Positions 17,705-26,635 of a stretch of DNA of 64,000 nucleotides are shown here, piece by piece. A program made the translations under genes and the position numbers. The stretch is taken from assembly GCF_018263905.1 (NCBI RefSeq), contig NZ_JAAFZU010000001.1, forward strand, positions 298,228 to 362,227, read 5' to 3'. Under the pieces are notes generated by a model. It saw only the letters and a list, made by a program, of their open reading frames with translations, was not told where the DNA came from and did not search any database. This DNA is from Loktanella sp. SALINAS62 (lineage in GTDB: Bacteria > Pseudomonadota > Alphaproteobacteria > Rhodobacterales > Rhodobacteraceae). Numbering within the stretch: the stretch's first letter is position 1; every line of letters starts with the position of its first letter.

Positions 17705-18769
17705 ATGAAAATCAACACACCCTTCCCCGATCCGCCCGCGCCGGGCACGGCGATCACCGTTGCCGACGGCATCCTGTGGATCCGCCTGCCGCTGCCCATG
17801 GCGCTGGACCATGTCAACGTCTATGCGCTGGACGACGGCGATGGGTGGACCATCGTGGACACCGGGTTCGACACCCGCAAGACCCGCGCGATTTGGCAAG
17901 ACCTGATCGACGGCCCGCTGGCGGGCAAGCCGATCAAGCGCGTGCTGGTCACCCACCACCACCCCGACCACGTCGGCCTTGCAGGCTGGTTCATGGCGCA
18001 GGGGGCGACGCTGCTGACCACGCGGACAGCTTATTTGCAGGCCCGCATGCTGGTGCTGGATGAACAGACAACCGCGCAATCCGAACAGATCGCGTTCTGG
18101 ACCCGTGCCGGCATGGATGCCGACATCCTGACCCAGCGCCGTAATGAACGGCCTTTCAACTTTGCCGATTGCGTGCATCCGCTGCCGCTGGGCTTTACCC
18201 GGTTGATCGACGGCGGCACCCTGACCGCCGGGGGCCGCACGTGGGATATCCGCATGGGTGACGGTCACGCGCCCGAACATGCGACCCTGTGGTCACGCGA
18301 CGATGCTGTCGTGCTGGGCGGCGACCAGTTGCTGTTGTCGATCAGCCCCAATCTGGGCGTCTATCCCACCGAACCGGACGCCGACCCCGTGGCCGACTGG
18401 ATCGCATCTTGCGAAAGATTTCAGCCCCACGCGCGCGCCGAACAATTGATTCTTGGCGGGCACAAGCTGCCTTATACCGGACTGCCCCTGCGCCTGCGCC
18501 AGATGATAGAGAATCACCATCACGCGCTGGACCGTCTGCTGGCACATCTGGGGGAGCCGCGCAGCGCCGCGCAATGCTTTGCCCCGCTGTTCAAACGACA
18601 GATCGACGCGGGCACCTATGGCTTGGCGCTGGCGGAATCGGTCGCACACCTGAATCACCTGCACCAGACAGGGCGGGTTGCCCGGCATATGGGGCAGGAC
18701 GGCGCGTGGTATTTCACGGCCAATGACAATCTTGAAATCAGCCCGCAGGATGCCGCCAGCGGGGCGTGA
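17705..18769 (+). CDS. MBL-fold metallo-hydrolase
   Basis: This 354-residue metallo-beta-lactamase-fold hydrolase has the zinc motif VTHHHPDHVGLAG (residues 82-94), an early TIVDTGF, a later DGHAPEH and GGDQLL. The C-terminal half includes a winged-helix-like segment common to LACTB2-type thioesterase/hydrolase proteins. Position after an acyl-CoA dehydrogenase suggests a role in acyl-CoA or ester metabolism, which is an inference. The ATG at 17705 was chosen because upstream codons overlap the dehydrogenase in another frame. Confidence 0.88.
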   Translation: MKINTPFPDPPAPGTAITVADGILWIRLPLPMALDHVNVYALDDGDGWTIVDTGFDTRKTRAIWQDLIDGPLAGKPIKRVLVTHHHPDHVGLAGWFMAQGATLLTTRTAYLQARMLVLDEQTTAQSEQIAFWTRAGMDADILTQRRNERPFNFADCVHPLPLGFTRLIDGGTLTAGGRTWDIRMGDGHAPEHATLWSRDDAVVLGGDQLLLSISPNLGVYPTEPDADPVADWIASCERFQPHARAEQLILGGHKLPYTGLPLRLRQMIENHHHALDRLLAHLGEPRSAAQCFAPLFKRQIDAGTYGLALAESVAHLNHLHQTGRVARHMGQDGAWYFTANDNLEISPQDAASGA

Positions 18770-18823
18770 CAGCCACCTGCGAATGGTCTATTTCACCCCA
18801 AACGCTTACCAAAGGACAGTCTC

Positions 18824-18958
18824 ATGTCAGATCACAAACACGGCGAAATGGACATCAAAACACAGGAAAAGACGTTCGACGGTTTCATGTGGTTCGTGTC
18901 ACGCGGGACCATTCTGATCATCGCGTTCCTGATCTTCCTCGCGCTCGTCAACGGCTGA
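18824..18958 (+). CDS. aa3-type cytochrome c oxidase subunit IV (44 residues)
   Basis: This small protein typifies the alphaproteobacterial aa3 oxidase: an N-terminal hydrophilic half (MSDHKHGEMDIKTQEKTF) and one transmembrane helix (TILIIAFLIFLALVNG). It is a single-helix accessory subunit in the oxidase structure. The start follows AAAGGACAG. The stop and the next gene's ATG overlap as TGATG. No other oxidase subunit genes are nearby, as is common in this group. Confidence 0.88.
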   Translation: MSDHKHGEMDIKTQEKTFDGFMWFVSRGTILIIAFLIFLALVNG

Positions 18959-19569
18959 TGCTGACCCGCCGTGCTGCCCTGCTGGGCGGGGCCGCGGCAT
19001 TGGCCAGCTGTGCCGCACCGCAGACGTCTTCGACCCCTGAACTGATTGCGCAGCGTCAATTCGCGGGTCCCGGCCCGCGCGTTCTGACGCTGTATACCAT
19101 GCGCGGCATCCGCACCGGCAATGGTGCGCATACTGCCGTGTTGATCGACGCCCCCAGCCAGCGGATCATGTTCGATCCCGCCGGATCGTTCCGCCACAGT
19201 TTCATTGCGGAACGCAATGATGTGCTGTTCGGCATGACCCCACAGGTCGAAGCCTATTACGTCTCTTATCATGCCCGCGAAACATACTATGTGCTGGCCC
19301 AAACGGTTCGGGTCACTGATAGCGTGGCCGAACAGGCGGCGCGGTTGTCCCTGACCAACGGTGCGGTATCGCAGGCATTTTGCGCACAAGCGACATCTGG
19401 CCTGCTGCGTCAATTGCCCGGTTTCGATGGATTGCCGCGCACGTTTTCACCAAACCGGCTGGCCAATGCTTTTGGCAAGCTGCCCGGCGTCACGCAACGC
19501 GAATGGCGTGAAAACGACCCCGACAACAAATCACTGGCGCTGGCCGAAATCGAAATGCAGATGCGCTAG
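18958..19569 (+). CDS. Putative lipoprotein of unknown function
   Basis: This 203-residue protein has a twin-arginine-like basic N-terminus (MLTRRAALLGGAAALASCAAP) and a lipobox LASC at residues 15-18, so it is probably an exported lipoprotein. The body contains IRTGNGAHTAVLIDAPSQRIMFDPAGS and conserved His/Cys (HARETYYVLAQ; SQAFCAQATSGLL), a pattern reminiscent of papain-like DUF4105-type folds, though unproven. It is translationally coupled (TGATG) to the oxidase subunit IV gene and converges on azlD with overlapping stops. Confidence 0.8.
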   Translation: MLTRRAALLGGAAALASCAAPQTSSTPELIAQRQFAGPGPRVLTLYTMRGIRTGNGAHTAVLIDAPSQRIMFDPAGSFRHSFIAERNDVLFGMTPQVEAYYVSYHARETYYVLAQTVRVTDSVAEQAARLSLTNGAVSQAFCAQATSGLLRQLPGFDGLPRTFSPNRLANAFGKLPGVTQREWRENDPDNKSLALAEIEMQMR

Positions 19570-19895
19570 AACGCGCCCGTCAGCCACAGCCCCAGATACA
19601 GAGTGGCAAAACCGGTGATCACCGCCGGAAGCACACTGCGCGTCCATAATCCCACCGCCATCGCAACCGCTGCCGCGCACAGCCGCGCGGGGTCGGGCGT
19701 CCCCCCTGTGGCCGCGGGCCACAGCACCAGTGGCGCCACAAGACCCGGCAGAACCGCGACCGGCGTGTAGCGCAGCAGACGCAGCAACAGCGGCGGCATC
19801 GGACGCGTGCCGATCAGCCCCAGAAACGAAAACCGGATCACGAATGTGCCGATCCCCAACAAAAGGATCACTGTCCAGATGGTGGTGTCGCTCAT
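19566..19895 (-). CDS. azlD: AzlD family branched-chain amino acid export subunit
   Basis: AzlD is the small partner of AzlC in branched-chain amino acid (and analogue) export. The protein has 109 residues with four hydrophobic helices and the family segment RFSFLGLIGTRPMPPLLLRLLRYTPVAVLPGLV. ATG at 19895 overlaps the stop of azlC (ATGA). The longer reading frame is antisense or out of frame within azlC. Confidence 0.9.
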   Translation of the reverse strand: MSDTTIWTVILLLGIGTFVIRFSFLGLIGTRPMPPLLLRLLRYTPVAVLPGLVAPLVLWPAATGGTPDPARLCAAAVAMAVGLWTRSVLPAVITGFATLYLGLWLTGAF

Positions 19896-20590
19896 GCCGT
19901 GCGCTCCTCGACGATAACGCCTGCAGCCATGGCACAGGCTGCCGCAATCAGCAGGCCGGTGCCCGACGGCAACCCGATCAGCGCCAACGCGACGACCACC
20001 GACACCAGTGCCGCCACGACATGCGCCAGCGTTCGCAGCATCGGGGCAACCATGGCGATGAATGTGATGGGCAACGCGAAATCCAGTGCCGCCGCCTCTG
20101 GTATCCGCGCGCCCAGCAGCGCCCCCAGCAGCGTCGCCACCACCCAGACCGGTGCGATCGGCGTGGCCACCCCAACGAAAAACGCCATCCGGTCGCGCAC
20201 CGTCATCTGCGGTGCCGCCTCGAACCGGGCCACCCCCGCGACATAGGTCTGGTCGAACAGCAGATAGGACACGCAGGCGCGTTTCCACAGCGGCGCATCA
20301 CCCAAATAGGGCACCAGCGATGCGCTATACATCGCCATCCGCAAATTCACCGCCAGTGCGGCCAGCAGAGTCAGTGCGACGCCCGCATGATCAACGATCA
20401 TCTGCAGCGCCGCGAATTGCGACGCCCCCGCGATGACCAGAACGCTGAATCCCATCGCCTGCCCGATGGTCAGTCCCGCCTCGATCGCCGACACACCGAA
20501 CAAGGCCGCAAACGGTATCGCCACCAGCAGAAATGGCATGCCGTCCCGCACGCCTTGCAAATAAACCGATTTCGCTGTGGCAGAGGCCAT
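19892..20590 (-). CDS. azlC: AzlC family branched-chain amino acid ABC-independent exporter
   Basis: This 232-residue multi-helix membrane protein has the AzlC signatures GVRDGMPFLLVAIPFAALFGVSA near the N-terminus (residues 13-35), GASQFAALQMI and NLRMAMYSASLVPYL. It should form the large subunit of an amino acid exporter with AzlD. The gene starts 56 bases from the divergent fdhD, so both promoters must lie in that short space. Confidence 0.92.
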   Translation of the reverse strand: MASATAKSVYLQGVRDGMPFLLVAIPFAALFGVSAIEAGLTIGQAMGFSVLVIAGASQFAALQMIVDHAGVALTLLAALAVNLRMAMYSASLVPYLGDAPLWKRACVSYLLFDQTYVAGVARFEAAPQMTVRDRMAFFVGVATPIAPVWVVATLLGALLGARIPEAAALDFALPITFIAMVAPMLRTLAHVVAALVSVVVALALIGLPSGTGLLIAAACAMAAGVIVEERTA

Positions 20591-20646
20591 GGTTTCCCCC
20601 TAGGTTTCACAACGACCCGGTTACGCCTGACAAACAGGAACTTCAA

Positions 20647-21525
20647 TTGGCCACCGCCCAGAACGCAAGCTACCTGATCGGCCCCGCACCGGACGATCCG
20701 CGCCTGACCCGCATCGTCACCGGCACCGACCAGTCAGGTGCTGCGGTCAGCCTGAACGTGGTCGAAGAACGCCCCCTGACGATCTACCTGAACGCACGCG
20801 AAATCGTCACGGCCATGACCATCGGTGACCATCCCACGTATCTCGCTTTGGGCTTCCTGCTCAATCAGGGCATGCTCAAACGCAGCGATCAGGTCACCGG
20901 CGTCGACTATGACGCAGAAATCGAAACCGTCGTCGTGCGCACCCGCGTCCAGACCGACCACGAAGACAAGCTGGCGCGCAAGACCCGGACATCGGGCTGC
21001 GCCGTCGGCACGGTCTTTGGCGACATGATGGCCGGACTCGATGGCGTGACCCTTCCCGATACCTCTGTCCGGACCTCCGATCTTTATAACCTCAGCCACA
21101 CCATCAACCGCACGCCCAGCCTTTATCTGGCCGCCGGCGCGATCCACGGCACAGTGCTGTGCAAGGCCGACCAGCCACTGATCTACATGGAAGACGTCGG
21201 GCGCCACAACGCGGTGGACAAGGTCGCGGGCTGGATGTTTTCCGAACAGCAAGACGCCGGCGACAAGGTGCTTTACACCACGGGCCGCCTGACGTCTGAA
21301 ATGGTGATCAAAACCGCGCTGATGGGAATTCCGACACTGGTGTCGCGCTCTGGCTTCACGGCTTGGGGCGTCGAAATCGCCCAACAGGTCGGCCTGACCC
21401 TGATCGGACGGATGAAAGGGCAGCGATTCGTCTGCCTGTCGGGCGAACACCGTCTGATCCGTGACGCCGACCCCGCAGCACAACCGCCAGAGCCACAAAA
21501 AGCCGGGCGCAAGGCCGCCACATGA
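20647..21525 (+). CDS. fdhD: Formate dehydrogenase accessory sulfurtransferase (TTG start)
   Basis: FdhD transfers sulfur from a cysteine desulfurase to the molybdenum cofactor of formate dehydrogenase. The 292-residue protein has ERPLTIYLNA, a single active-site-loop Cys118 in RKTRTSGCAVG (E. coli has two cysteines here), MEDVGRHNAVDKVAGW and the C-terminal SRSGFTAWGVEIAQ. No ATG precedes the conserved region; TTG at 20647 sits seven bases after AGGAA, while the ATG frame at 20533 is antisense to azlC. It is the first gene of a molybdenum-cofactor cluster. Confidence 0.9.
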   Translation: MATAQNASYLIGPAPDDPRLTRIVTGTDQSGAAVSLNVVEERPLTIYLNAREIVTAMTIGDHPTYLALGFLLNQGMLKRSDQVTGVDYDAEIETVVVRTRVQTDHEDKLARKTRTSGCAVGTVFGDMMAGLDGVTLPDTSVRTSDLYNLSHTINRTPSLYLAAGAIHGTVLCKADQPLIYMEDVGRHNAVDKVAGWMFSEQQDAGDKVLYTTGRLTSEMVIKTALMGIPTLVSRSGFTAWGVEIAQQVGLTLIGRMKGQRFVCLSGEHRLIRDADPAAQPPEPQKAGRKAAT

Positions 21526-21527
21526 CC

Positions 21528-21571
21528 TTCTTCTTGCCAAAAATATCCCGGGGTCCGGGGCAGCGCCCCGG
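21528..21571 (+). repeat. Dispersed intergenic element, copy B
   Basis: TTCTTGCCAAAAATATCCC followed by GGGGTCCGGGGCAGCGCCCCGG, immediately after fdhD. The tail forms a CCGGGGC-AG-CGCCCCGG-type hairpin. Nearly identical to the copy at 60641. Confidence 0.65.
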
Positions 21572-21601
21572 CTGTGCGCCATCCCCGACGGGCTACCGCA
21601 T

Positions 21602-22183
21602 ATGAACGCCCCGCTGGGTGTCATTCTTGCGGGCGGGCAGGCCACGCGGATGGGCGGCGGCGACAAGGGGCTGTTGCTGCTGGGCCAGACCCGCATCATC
21701 GACCACGTCATCGCGCGTCTCGCGCCGCAGTGTGACGGTCTGGTGCTGAACGCCAACGGCGATCCCGCACGCTTTGCCGCCCTTGGTCTGCCCGTGGCGC
21801 CCGACGGCATGGCGGATTTCCCGGGCCCGCTTGCCGGTGTGCTGGCGGGGCTCGATCACGCGGCGACCACGGGCCACAGTCATATCGTCACTGCCGCCGC
21901 CGATACGCCGTTCCTGCCCTGCGATCTGGTGCCGCAACTGCAACTGGCCGGTGGCGACGCAGGTCTGGCGCTGGCCGCCAGCCCCGGCGGGCGGCAACCG
22001 ACCTTTGGCCTTTGGCCGGTGGCCCTGCGCGGCCCGCTGCGACAGGCGCTGACCGACGGCATCCGCAAGGTCGTGCAGTTCACCCGCGCCCATGACGCGG
22101 GCACCGCCACATTCCCTGACGATGCCGCGTTCTTTAACGTCAATACGCCGGATGATCTGGCCACAGCGCGGGCCATGACATGA
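21602..22183 (+). CDS. mobA: Molybdenum cofactor guanylyltransferase
   Basis: MobA links GMP to Mo-molybdopterin to form the MGD cofactor used by DMSO-reductase-type enzymes such as formate dehydrogenase. The 193-residue protein starts with the nucleotidyltransferase motif GVILAGGQATRMGGGDKGLL and has AAADTPFLPCDLV (metal-binding Asp) and FFNVNTPDDL. It overlaps mobB by four bases (ATGA). The ATG was chosen over the in-frame extension through the intergenic element. Confidence 0.95.
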   Translation: MNAPLGVILAGGQATRMGGGDKGLLLLGQTRIIDHVIARLAPQCDGLVLNANGDPARFAALGLPVAPDGMADFPGPLAGVLAGLDHAATTGHSHIVTAAADTPFLPCDLVPQLQLAGGDAGLALAASPGGRQPTFGLWPVALRGPLRQALTDGIRKVVQFTRAHDAGTATFPDDAAFFNVNTPDDLATARAMT

Positions 22184-22674
22184 ACCTTTATGGCGTTACC
22201 GGATGGAAAAACGCAGGTAAAACCGGCCTGATGGAACGTCTGGTGATGGAATTGGTGCGCCGCGGCCTGACCGTGTCCACCATCAAACACGCCCATCACA
22301 GCGTTGACGTGGACCAGCCGGGCAAGGATTCGCATCGACACCGACAGGCGGGTGCGGATCAGGTGTTGCTTGCCTCGGCCAACCGCTGGGCGTTGATGAC
22401 CGAACTGCGCGGTGCGCCCGAACCGCCCCTGTCAGACCTGCTGGCGCGACTGGACCCCGTCGATCTGGTGCTGGTCGAAGGTTACAAGCGCGACACCCAC
22501 CCCAAGGTCGAAGCCTTTCGCGCCGCCACCGGCAACCCGCTGATCGCCGCGGACGACCCGACCATCCGCCTGATCGCATCCGACACACCGCTCCAAACCG
22601 ACCGCCCTGTCGTCGATCTGGACGACACGACAGCCATCGTCGATTTCATCCTGACCGATCTGGGGATGGCATGA
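22180..22674 (+). CDS. mobB: Molybdopterin-guanine dinucleotide biosynthesis protein B
   Basis: This GTP-binding partner of MobA has 164 residues. The P-loop is GVTGWKNAGKTGLMERLV near the N-terminus, followed by STIKHAHHSVDVDQPGKDSHRH and VLVEGYKRDTHPKVE. It overlaps both neighbours (ATGA at each end), so mobA, mobB and the moeA fusion are one translationally coupled set. Confidence 0.94.
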   Translation: MNLYGVTGWKNAGKTGLMERLVMELVRRGLTVSTIKHAHHSVDVDQPGKDSHRHRQAGADQVLLASANRWALMTELRGAPEPPLSDLLARLDPVDLVLVEGYKRDTHPKVEAFRAATGNPLIAADDPTIRLIASDTPLQTDRPVVDLDDTTAIVDFILTDLGMA

Positions 22675-24821
22675 CCCACGATGCCGCATTTGACACGGTT
22701 CTTGCCGTCGACTGGTCCAGCGGCCACGATCGGGGTGCGGCCCCCAAACAAGATGCGATCTGGACCTGTCTTGCCCGCAGCGGTCAGCCCACTGACCCGG
22801 TCTATCATCGCAATCGGCAGGTCGCAGAAGCCAGCATCGCTGATACCATCGCACAGGAACACGCAGCGGGCCGCCGTGTCCTGGTCATTTTCGATTTGTG
22901 CTTTGCCTATCCTGCGGGGTTTGCGCAGGCCCTGACCGGCACATCCGATCCGCTTGCCGTCTGGGACTGGTTCGAAGAACGGGTCAAGGACAGCAAGCAC
23001 GCCAACAACCGCTTTGATCTTGCGGGACAGATCAACGCGATGTTCCCCGGCATCGGCCCCTTCTGGGGCAACGGCAGACCGCACCACGATGTCGATCATC
23101 TGCCTCGGACACAGAAAACATCCGGCTACGGCGGCCACGGCCTGCCCGAATTCCGCGACACCGACACGGCAGCAAAAGGGGCGCAATCGCCGTTCAAACT
23201 GTCGGGGGTCGGCGTTGTCGGCAGTCAGGTCATCATGGGATTGCCGATGCTGTCACGATTGCGCCGCGGCTTTGGCGCGGACCTGTCTGTCTGGCCCTTC
23301 CAGCCCGCCACAACCCCGATCGTGCTGGCCGAAAGCTATTTTTCGCTCTTGCCCGACGGGCTGGACAGGGACCTGCACCCGATCAAGGATGCCGCCCAAA
23401 CCACCCTTTACGCCACGGCCTTCTCTGCGCTGTCGCAAACGGATATGGCCCAGTGTCTTGATGTGCCAGCATCACAAGAAGGCTGGGTTCTGGGCCTTGG
23501 TAGCCAGCACCTGCTGCGTGCGGCGATGCCAGATCCCGTCGCACCGACAAGCGACAGTGCAAGCGGCACCAAACTGACCCCGCCACCCCTGCGCAACGAT
23601 TGTTTCGCCATGCCGCAGGGCGCACACTGGACGCCGGTCGATGCCGCCCTCGATCATCTGCAAAAGCACTTGTCGCCGGTGACGGGTCAGGACATCATCC
23701 ACGTGACGGGTGCCGCCGGGCGAATCCTTGCCCGCCCGGTCATCGCCGCGCGCAGCCACCCGCCGCACCCCAATGCGGCCGTCGACGGTTACGCCTTTGC
23801 CGGACCACTGCCACCGGGCACACATGACCTGCCGCTGCACCCCGGCCGGTCTGCCGCCGGTGCGCCATTTGCCGGGACCGTGCCGCAGGGACACGCGCTG
23901 CGAATCCTGACCGGTGCGAATATCCCCTCCGGCACCGATACCGTCGTCCTGCAAGAGGACGTGACCGCCAGCGACACCCGCATCGCCCTGCACGGCCCCC
24001 TGAAACAAGGCGCCAATGCCCGCCGCGCCGGAGAGGACATGACCAAAGGCGACATCGTCCTGCCCGCGGGCCGGCGCCTGACGCCCGCCGACCTTGCGAC
24101 CCTTGCCGCCTGCGGCACCGGTGACATCACCGTGCGGCAGCGGCTGCGCGTCGGCGTGCTGTCCACCGGTGACGAATTGCGCGACCCCGGCAGCGTCGTC
24201 GACGATGGCCAGATTTTCGACGCCAACCGCGCCATGCTGCTGGCCGACGTGGCAGGCTGGGGCCATGCGCCCGTCGATCTGGGCCGCGCGCCCGATGACC
24301 GCGACCGCCTGCGCCACATCCTGACGCAGGCCGCCACCCGTTGCGACGCGATCCTGACCTCTGGCGGCGCATCTGCCGGGGACGAAGACCACGTCTCCGC
24401 CCTGCTGGCGACCACCGGCAGCTTTGCCCTGTGGCGTATCGCGGTAAAGCCGGGCCGCCCACTGGCACTGGGGCTGTGGGATGGCGTGCCGGTCTTCGGC
24501 CTGCCGGGCAATCCGGTCGCCGCACAGGTCTGCGCGCTGATCTTTGCCTATCCTGCGCTGGCGGTGCTGGCGGGGGCTGACTGGCAGCCGCCGCAATCGT
24601 TCACCGTGCCCGCCGGGTTCAGCAAATCCAAAAAACCCGGCCGCCGCGAATACCTGCGCGCACGCATCAACGACGGCGCCGCGCAGGTATTCCCCTCCGA
24701 AGGGTCGGGCCGCGTTTCTGGGCTAAGCTGGGCAACCGGGCTGGTTGCATTGCCCGACGACGGCATCGACGTTCGCCCCGGCACCCCGGTCACATTCCTG
24801 CCGTTCACCGGATTTTCATGA
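22671..24821 (+). CDS. moeA: Molybdopterin molybdenumtransferase MoeA with an extra N-terminal DUF429-like domain
   Basis: This is a 716-residue fusion. Residues about 310-716 are a full-length MoeA, which inserts molybdate into adenylylated molybdopterin, with PHPNAAVDGYAFAG, RILTGANIPSGTDTVV, VLSTGDEL, SGGASAGDEDH and KPGRPLALG...GLPGNPVAAQ. Residues 1-285 are a separate domain that starts AVDWSSGHDRG (Asp14) and has IFDLCFAYPAG (Asp75) and VLAESYFSL, resembling RNase H-fold DUF429-type proteins. A short linker (about 287-308) joins them. The gene overlaps mobB and the following acetyltransferase. The role of the N-terminal domain is unknown. Confidence 0.88.
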   Translation: MTHDAAFDTVLAVDWSSGHDRGAAPKQDAIWTCLARSGQPTDPVYHRNRQVAEASIADTIAQEHAAGRRVLVIFDLCFAYPAGFAQALTGTSDPLAVWDWFEERVKDSKHANNRFDLAGQINAMFPGIGPFWGNGRPHHDVDHLPRTQKTSGYGGHGLPEFRDTDTAAKGAQSPFKLSGVGVVGSQVIMGLPMLSRLRRGFGADLSVWPFQPATTPIVLAESYFSLLPDGLDRDLHPIKDAAQTTLYATAFSALSQTDMAQCLDVPASQEGWVLGLGSQHLLRAAMPDPVAPTSDSASGTKLTPPPLRNDCFAMPQGAHWTPVDAALDHLQKHLSPVTGQDIIHVTGAAGRILARPVIAARSHPPHPNAAVDGYAFAGPLPPGTHDLPLHPGRSAAGAPFAGTVPQGHALRILTGANIPSGTDTVVLQEDVTASDTRIALHGPLKQGANARRAGEDMTKGDIVLPAGRRLTPADLATLAACGTGDITVRQRLRVGVLSTGDELRDPGSVVDDGQIFDANRAMLLADVAGWGHAPVDLGRAPDDRDRLRHILTQAATRCDAILTSGGASAGDEDHVSALLATTGSFALWRIAVKPGRPLALGLWDGVPVFGLPGNPVAAQVCALIFAYPALAVLAGADWQPPQSFTVPAGFSKSKKPGRREYLRARINDGAAQVFPSEGSGRVSGLSWATGLVALPDDGIDVRPGTPVTFLPFTGFS

Positions 24822-25396
24822 TCATCAGCCGTGGCGTGCCCACAGCCGACAGATCAGCGGCAGCCCGACTTTACTGGCAGGCCTTCGGCGGCAAGCTGGG
24901 CCGTGTCATGGGCCCAGACGCCCGCGCCCTAGCCTATATCGGGCGGGCCATGCGCAGCGATCACGCGTTGACAGCCCATGATGCAACCGGACGCCTGATC
25001 GGCATCGTTGGTTTCAAAACCCCCGACGGCGCCTTTGTCGAAGGCGGTCTTGCAGACATGCGCGCGGCCTATGGCACCATCGGCGCGCTCTGGCGGGCCG
25101 TGCCACTGGCCCTGCTGGACCGCGATATCGACAATGCACGCTTTTTGATGGACGGTATCTGCGTTCACCCCGATGCACGCGGCCAAGGCGTCGGCACCGC
25201 CCTGCTGGACGCGATCTGCGGCGAAGCACGCCAGCGCGGTTATTCCCATGTGCGCCTTGACGTCATAGATCGCAACACCCGCGCCCGCGCGCTTTACCAA
25301 CGCCTTGGCTTCGTGCCCGTCGCGACCCAGACGATGGGCCCGCTGCGCCATATCTTCGGCTTTGCCAGCAGCACCACGATGGTCAAAACGCTCTGA
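24818..25396 (+). CDS. GNAT family N-acetyltransferase
   Basis: This 192-residue GNAT enzyme uses acetyl-CoA. The P-loop-like motif A is clear (MDGICVHPDARGQGVGTALL, followed by RNTRARALYQRLGF). The N-terminal half (YWQAFGGKLGRVMGP, ALAYIGRAM) is typical of GNATs acting on small molecules or proteins; the substrate cannot be named. The ATGA overlap with moeA makes it the last gene of the molybdenum-cofactor operon, but a functional link is only implied by position. Confidence 0.85.
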   Translation: MIISRGVPTADRSAAARLYWQAFGGKLGRVMGPDARALAYIGRAMRSDHALTAHDATGRLIGIVGFKTPDGAFVEGGLADMRAAYGTIGALWRAVPLALLDRDIDNARFLMDGICVHPDARGQGVGTALLDAICGEARQRGYSHVRLDVIDRNTRARALYQRLGFVPVATQTMGPLRHIFGFASSTTMVKTL

Positions 25397-25410
25397 CCGC
25401 GATGATCCGC

Positions 25411-25460
25411 TGTTTTCAAAATATCCCGGGGGGGTGCGCAGCACCGGGGGCAGCGCCCCC
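25411..25460 (+). repeat. Dispersed intergenic element, copy C
   Basis: A truncated front (TTTTCAAAATATCCCGGG) followed by GGTGCGCAGCACC and GGGGGCAGCGCCCCC, matching copy A at 9944. It lies between the GNAT gene and asd. Confidence 0.55.
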
Positions 25461-25531
25461 TGCCACACCATCCACCCTTTCCCTTTGCCGCTAATCAGCG
25501 TAACAGCCCTTCGTCATTCAAGGAGCAGACC

Positions 25532-26554
25532 ATGGGTTACAGAATCGCCGTCGTCGGGGCCACGGGCAACGTGGGCCACGAAATGCTGAACATCCTCGCG
25601 GAACGGATGTTCCCCGTGGACGAGATCGTCGCGCTCGCCAGCCGCAAATCGCTGGGCACCGAAGTCAGCTTTGGCGACAAGACCTTGAAGACCAAGGATC
25701 TTGATACCTTTGATTTTACCGGCTGGGACATGGCGCTGTTCGCCGTGGGGTCAGAGGCCACGAAAAAATATGCCCCCATCGCCGCCAAGGCAGGCTGCGT
25801 CGTGATCGATAACTCGTCGCTTTACCGCTACGACAGCCAAATCCCGTTGATCGTGCCAGAGGTAAACCCCGAAGCGATCCACGATTACAAGAACAAGATG
25901 ATCATCGCCAATCCGAACTGTTCGACGGCCCAGATGGTCGTGGCGCTGAAACCCCTGCATGATCGCGCCCGGATCAAACGCGTGGTGGTCAGCACCTATC
26001 AATCCGTGTCCGGTGCGGGCAAGGAAGGCATTGACGCGCTGTGGGATCAGACAAAGTCGATCTACAATCCCACCGACAATCCACCGATGGACCAGTTCAC
26101 CAAACAGATTGCGTTCAACGTGATTCCACACATCGACGTCTTCATGGAAGACGGATCGACCAAGGAAGAATGGAAGATGATGGTCGAGACGAAAAAGATC
26201 ATCGACCCGTCCATCAAGGTCACGGCGACCTGCGTGCGCGTGCCCGTATTCGTCGGCCATTCCGAAGCGATCAACATCGAATTCGAGGACCATCTCGACG
26301 AAGACGAAGCGCGCGACATCCTGCGCGAAGCGCCGGGCGTCATGGTGATCGACAAGCGTGAAGACGGCGGCTACGTGACCCCGATCGAATGTGTGGGCGA
26401 CTTTGCCACCTTTATCAGCCGTATCCGGCAGGACAGCACGCTGGATAACGGCCTGAACCTTTGGTGCGTGTCCGACAACCTGCGCAAGGGTGCCGCGCTG
26501 AACGCGGTGCAAATCGCCGAACTGCTGGGCCGTGAGTGCCTAAAAAAAGGCTGA
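25532..26554 (+). CDS. asd: Aspartate-semialdehyde dehydrogenase
   Basis: Asd reduces aspartyl phosphate with NADPH to the semialdehyde, feeding lysine/diaminopimelate, threonine and methionine synthesis. The 340-residue protein has the NADP motif AVVGATGNVGHEML, the nucleophile Cys130 in IIANPNCSTAQM, and STYQSVSGAGKEGI. The start follows AAGGAGCAG. A strong hairpin terminator sits 33 bases after the stop. Confidence 0.96.
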   Translation: MGYRIAVVGATGNVGHEMLNILAERMFPVDEIVALASRKSLGTEVSFGDKTLKTKDLDTFDFTGWDMALFAVGSEATKKYAPIAAKAGCVVIDNSSLYRYDSQIPLIVPEVNPEAIHDYKNKMIIANPNCSTAQMVVALKPLHDRARIKRVVVSTYQSVSGAGKEGIDALWDQTKSIYNPTDNPPMDQFTKQIAFNVIPHIDVFMEDGSTKEEWKMMVETKKIIDPSIKVTATCVRVPVFVGHSEAINIEFEDHLDEDEARDILREAPGVMVIDKREDGGYVTPIECVGDFATFISRIRQDSTLDNGLNLWCVSDNLRKGAALNAVQIAELLGRECLKKG

Positions 26555-26587
26555 CCGCCGCAACAGGCGCGGTTGTCTGATATCTTT

Positions 26588-26612
26588 GGGCGGGCCTTCG
26601 GGTCCGCCCTTT
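26588..26612. terminator. Intrinsic terminator between asd and the diguanylate cyclase gene
   Basis: The stem GGGCGGGCC/GGTCCGCCC closes on a TTCG tetraloop and is followed by TTT. The two flanking genes converge here. Confidence 0.7.
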
Positions 26613-26635
26613 GCACGTTCCGGACCGTGTTTGCG

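Noticed and set aside
20533-20646. ATG start for fdhD at 20533
   Set aside because: That stretch is antisense to azlC and its leader sequence is not FdhD-like; TTG 20647 has a ribosome site at normal spacing.
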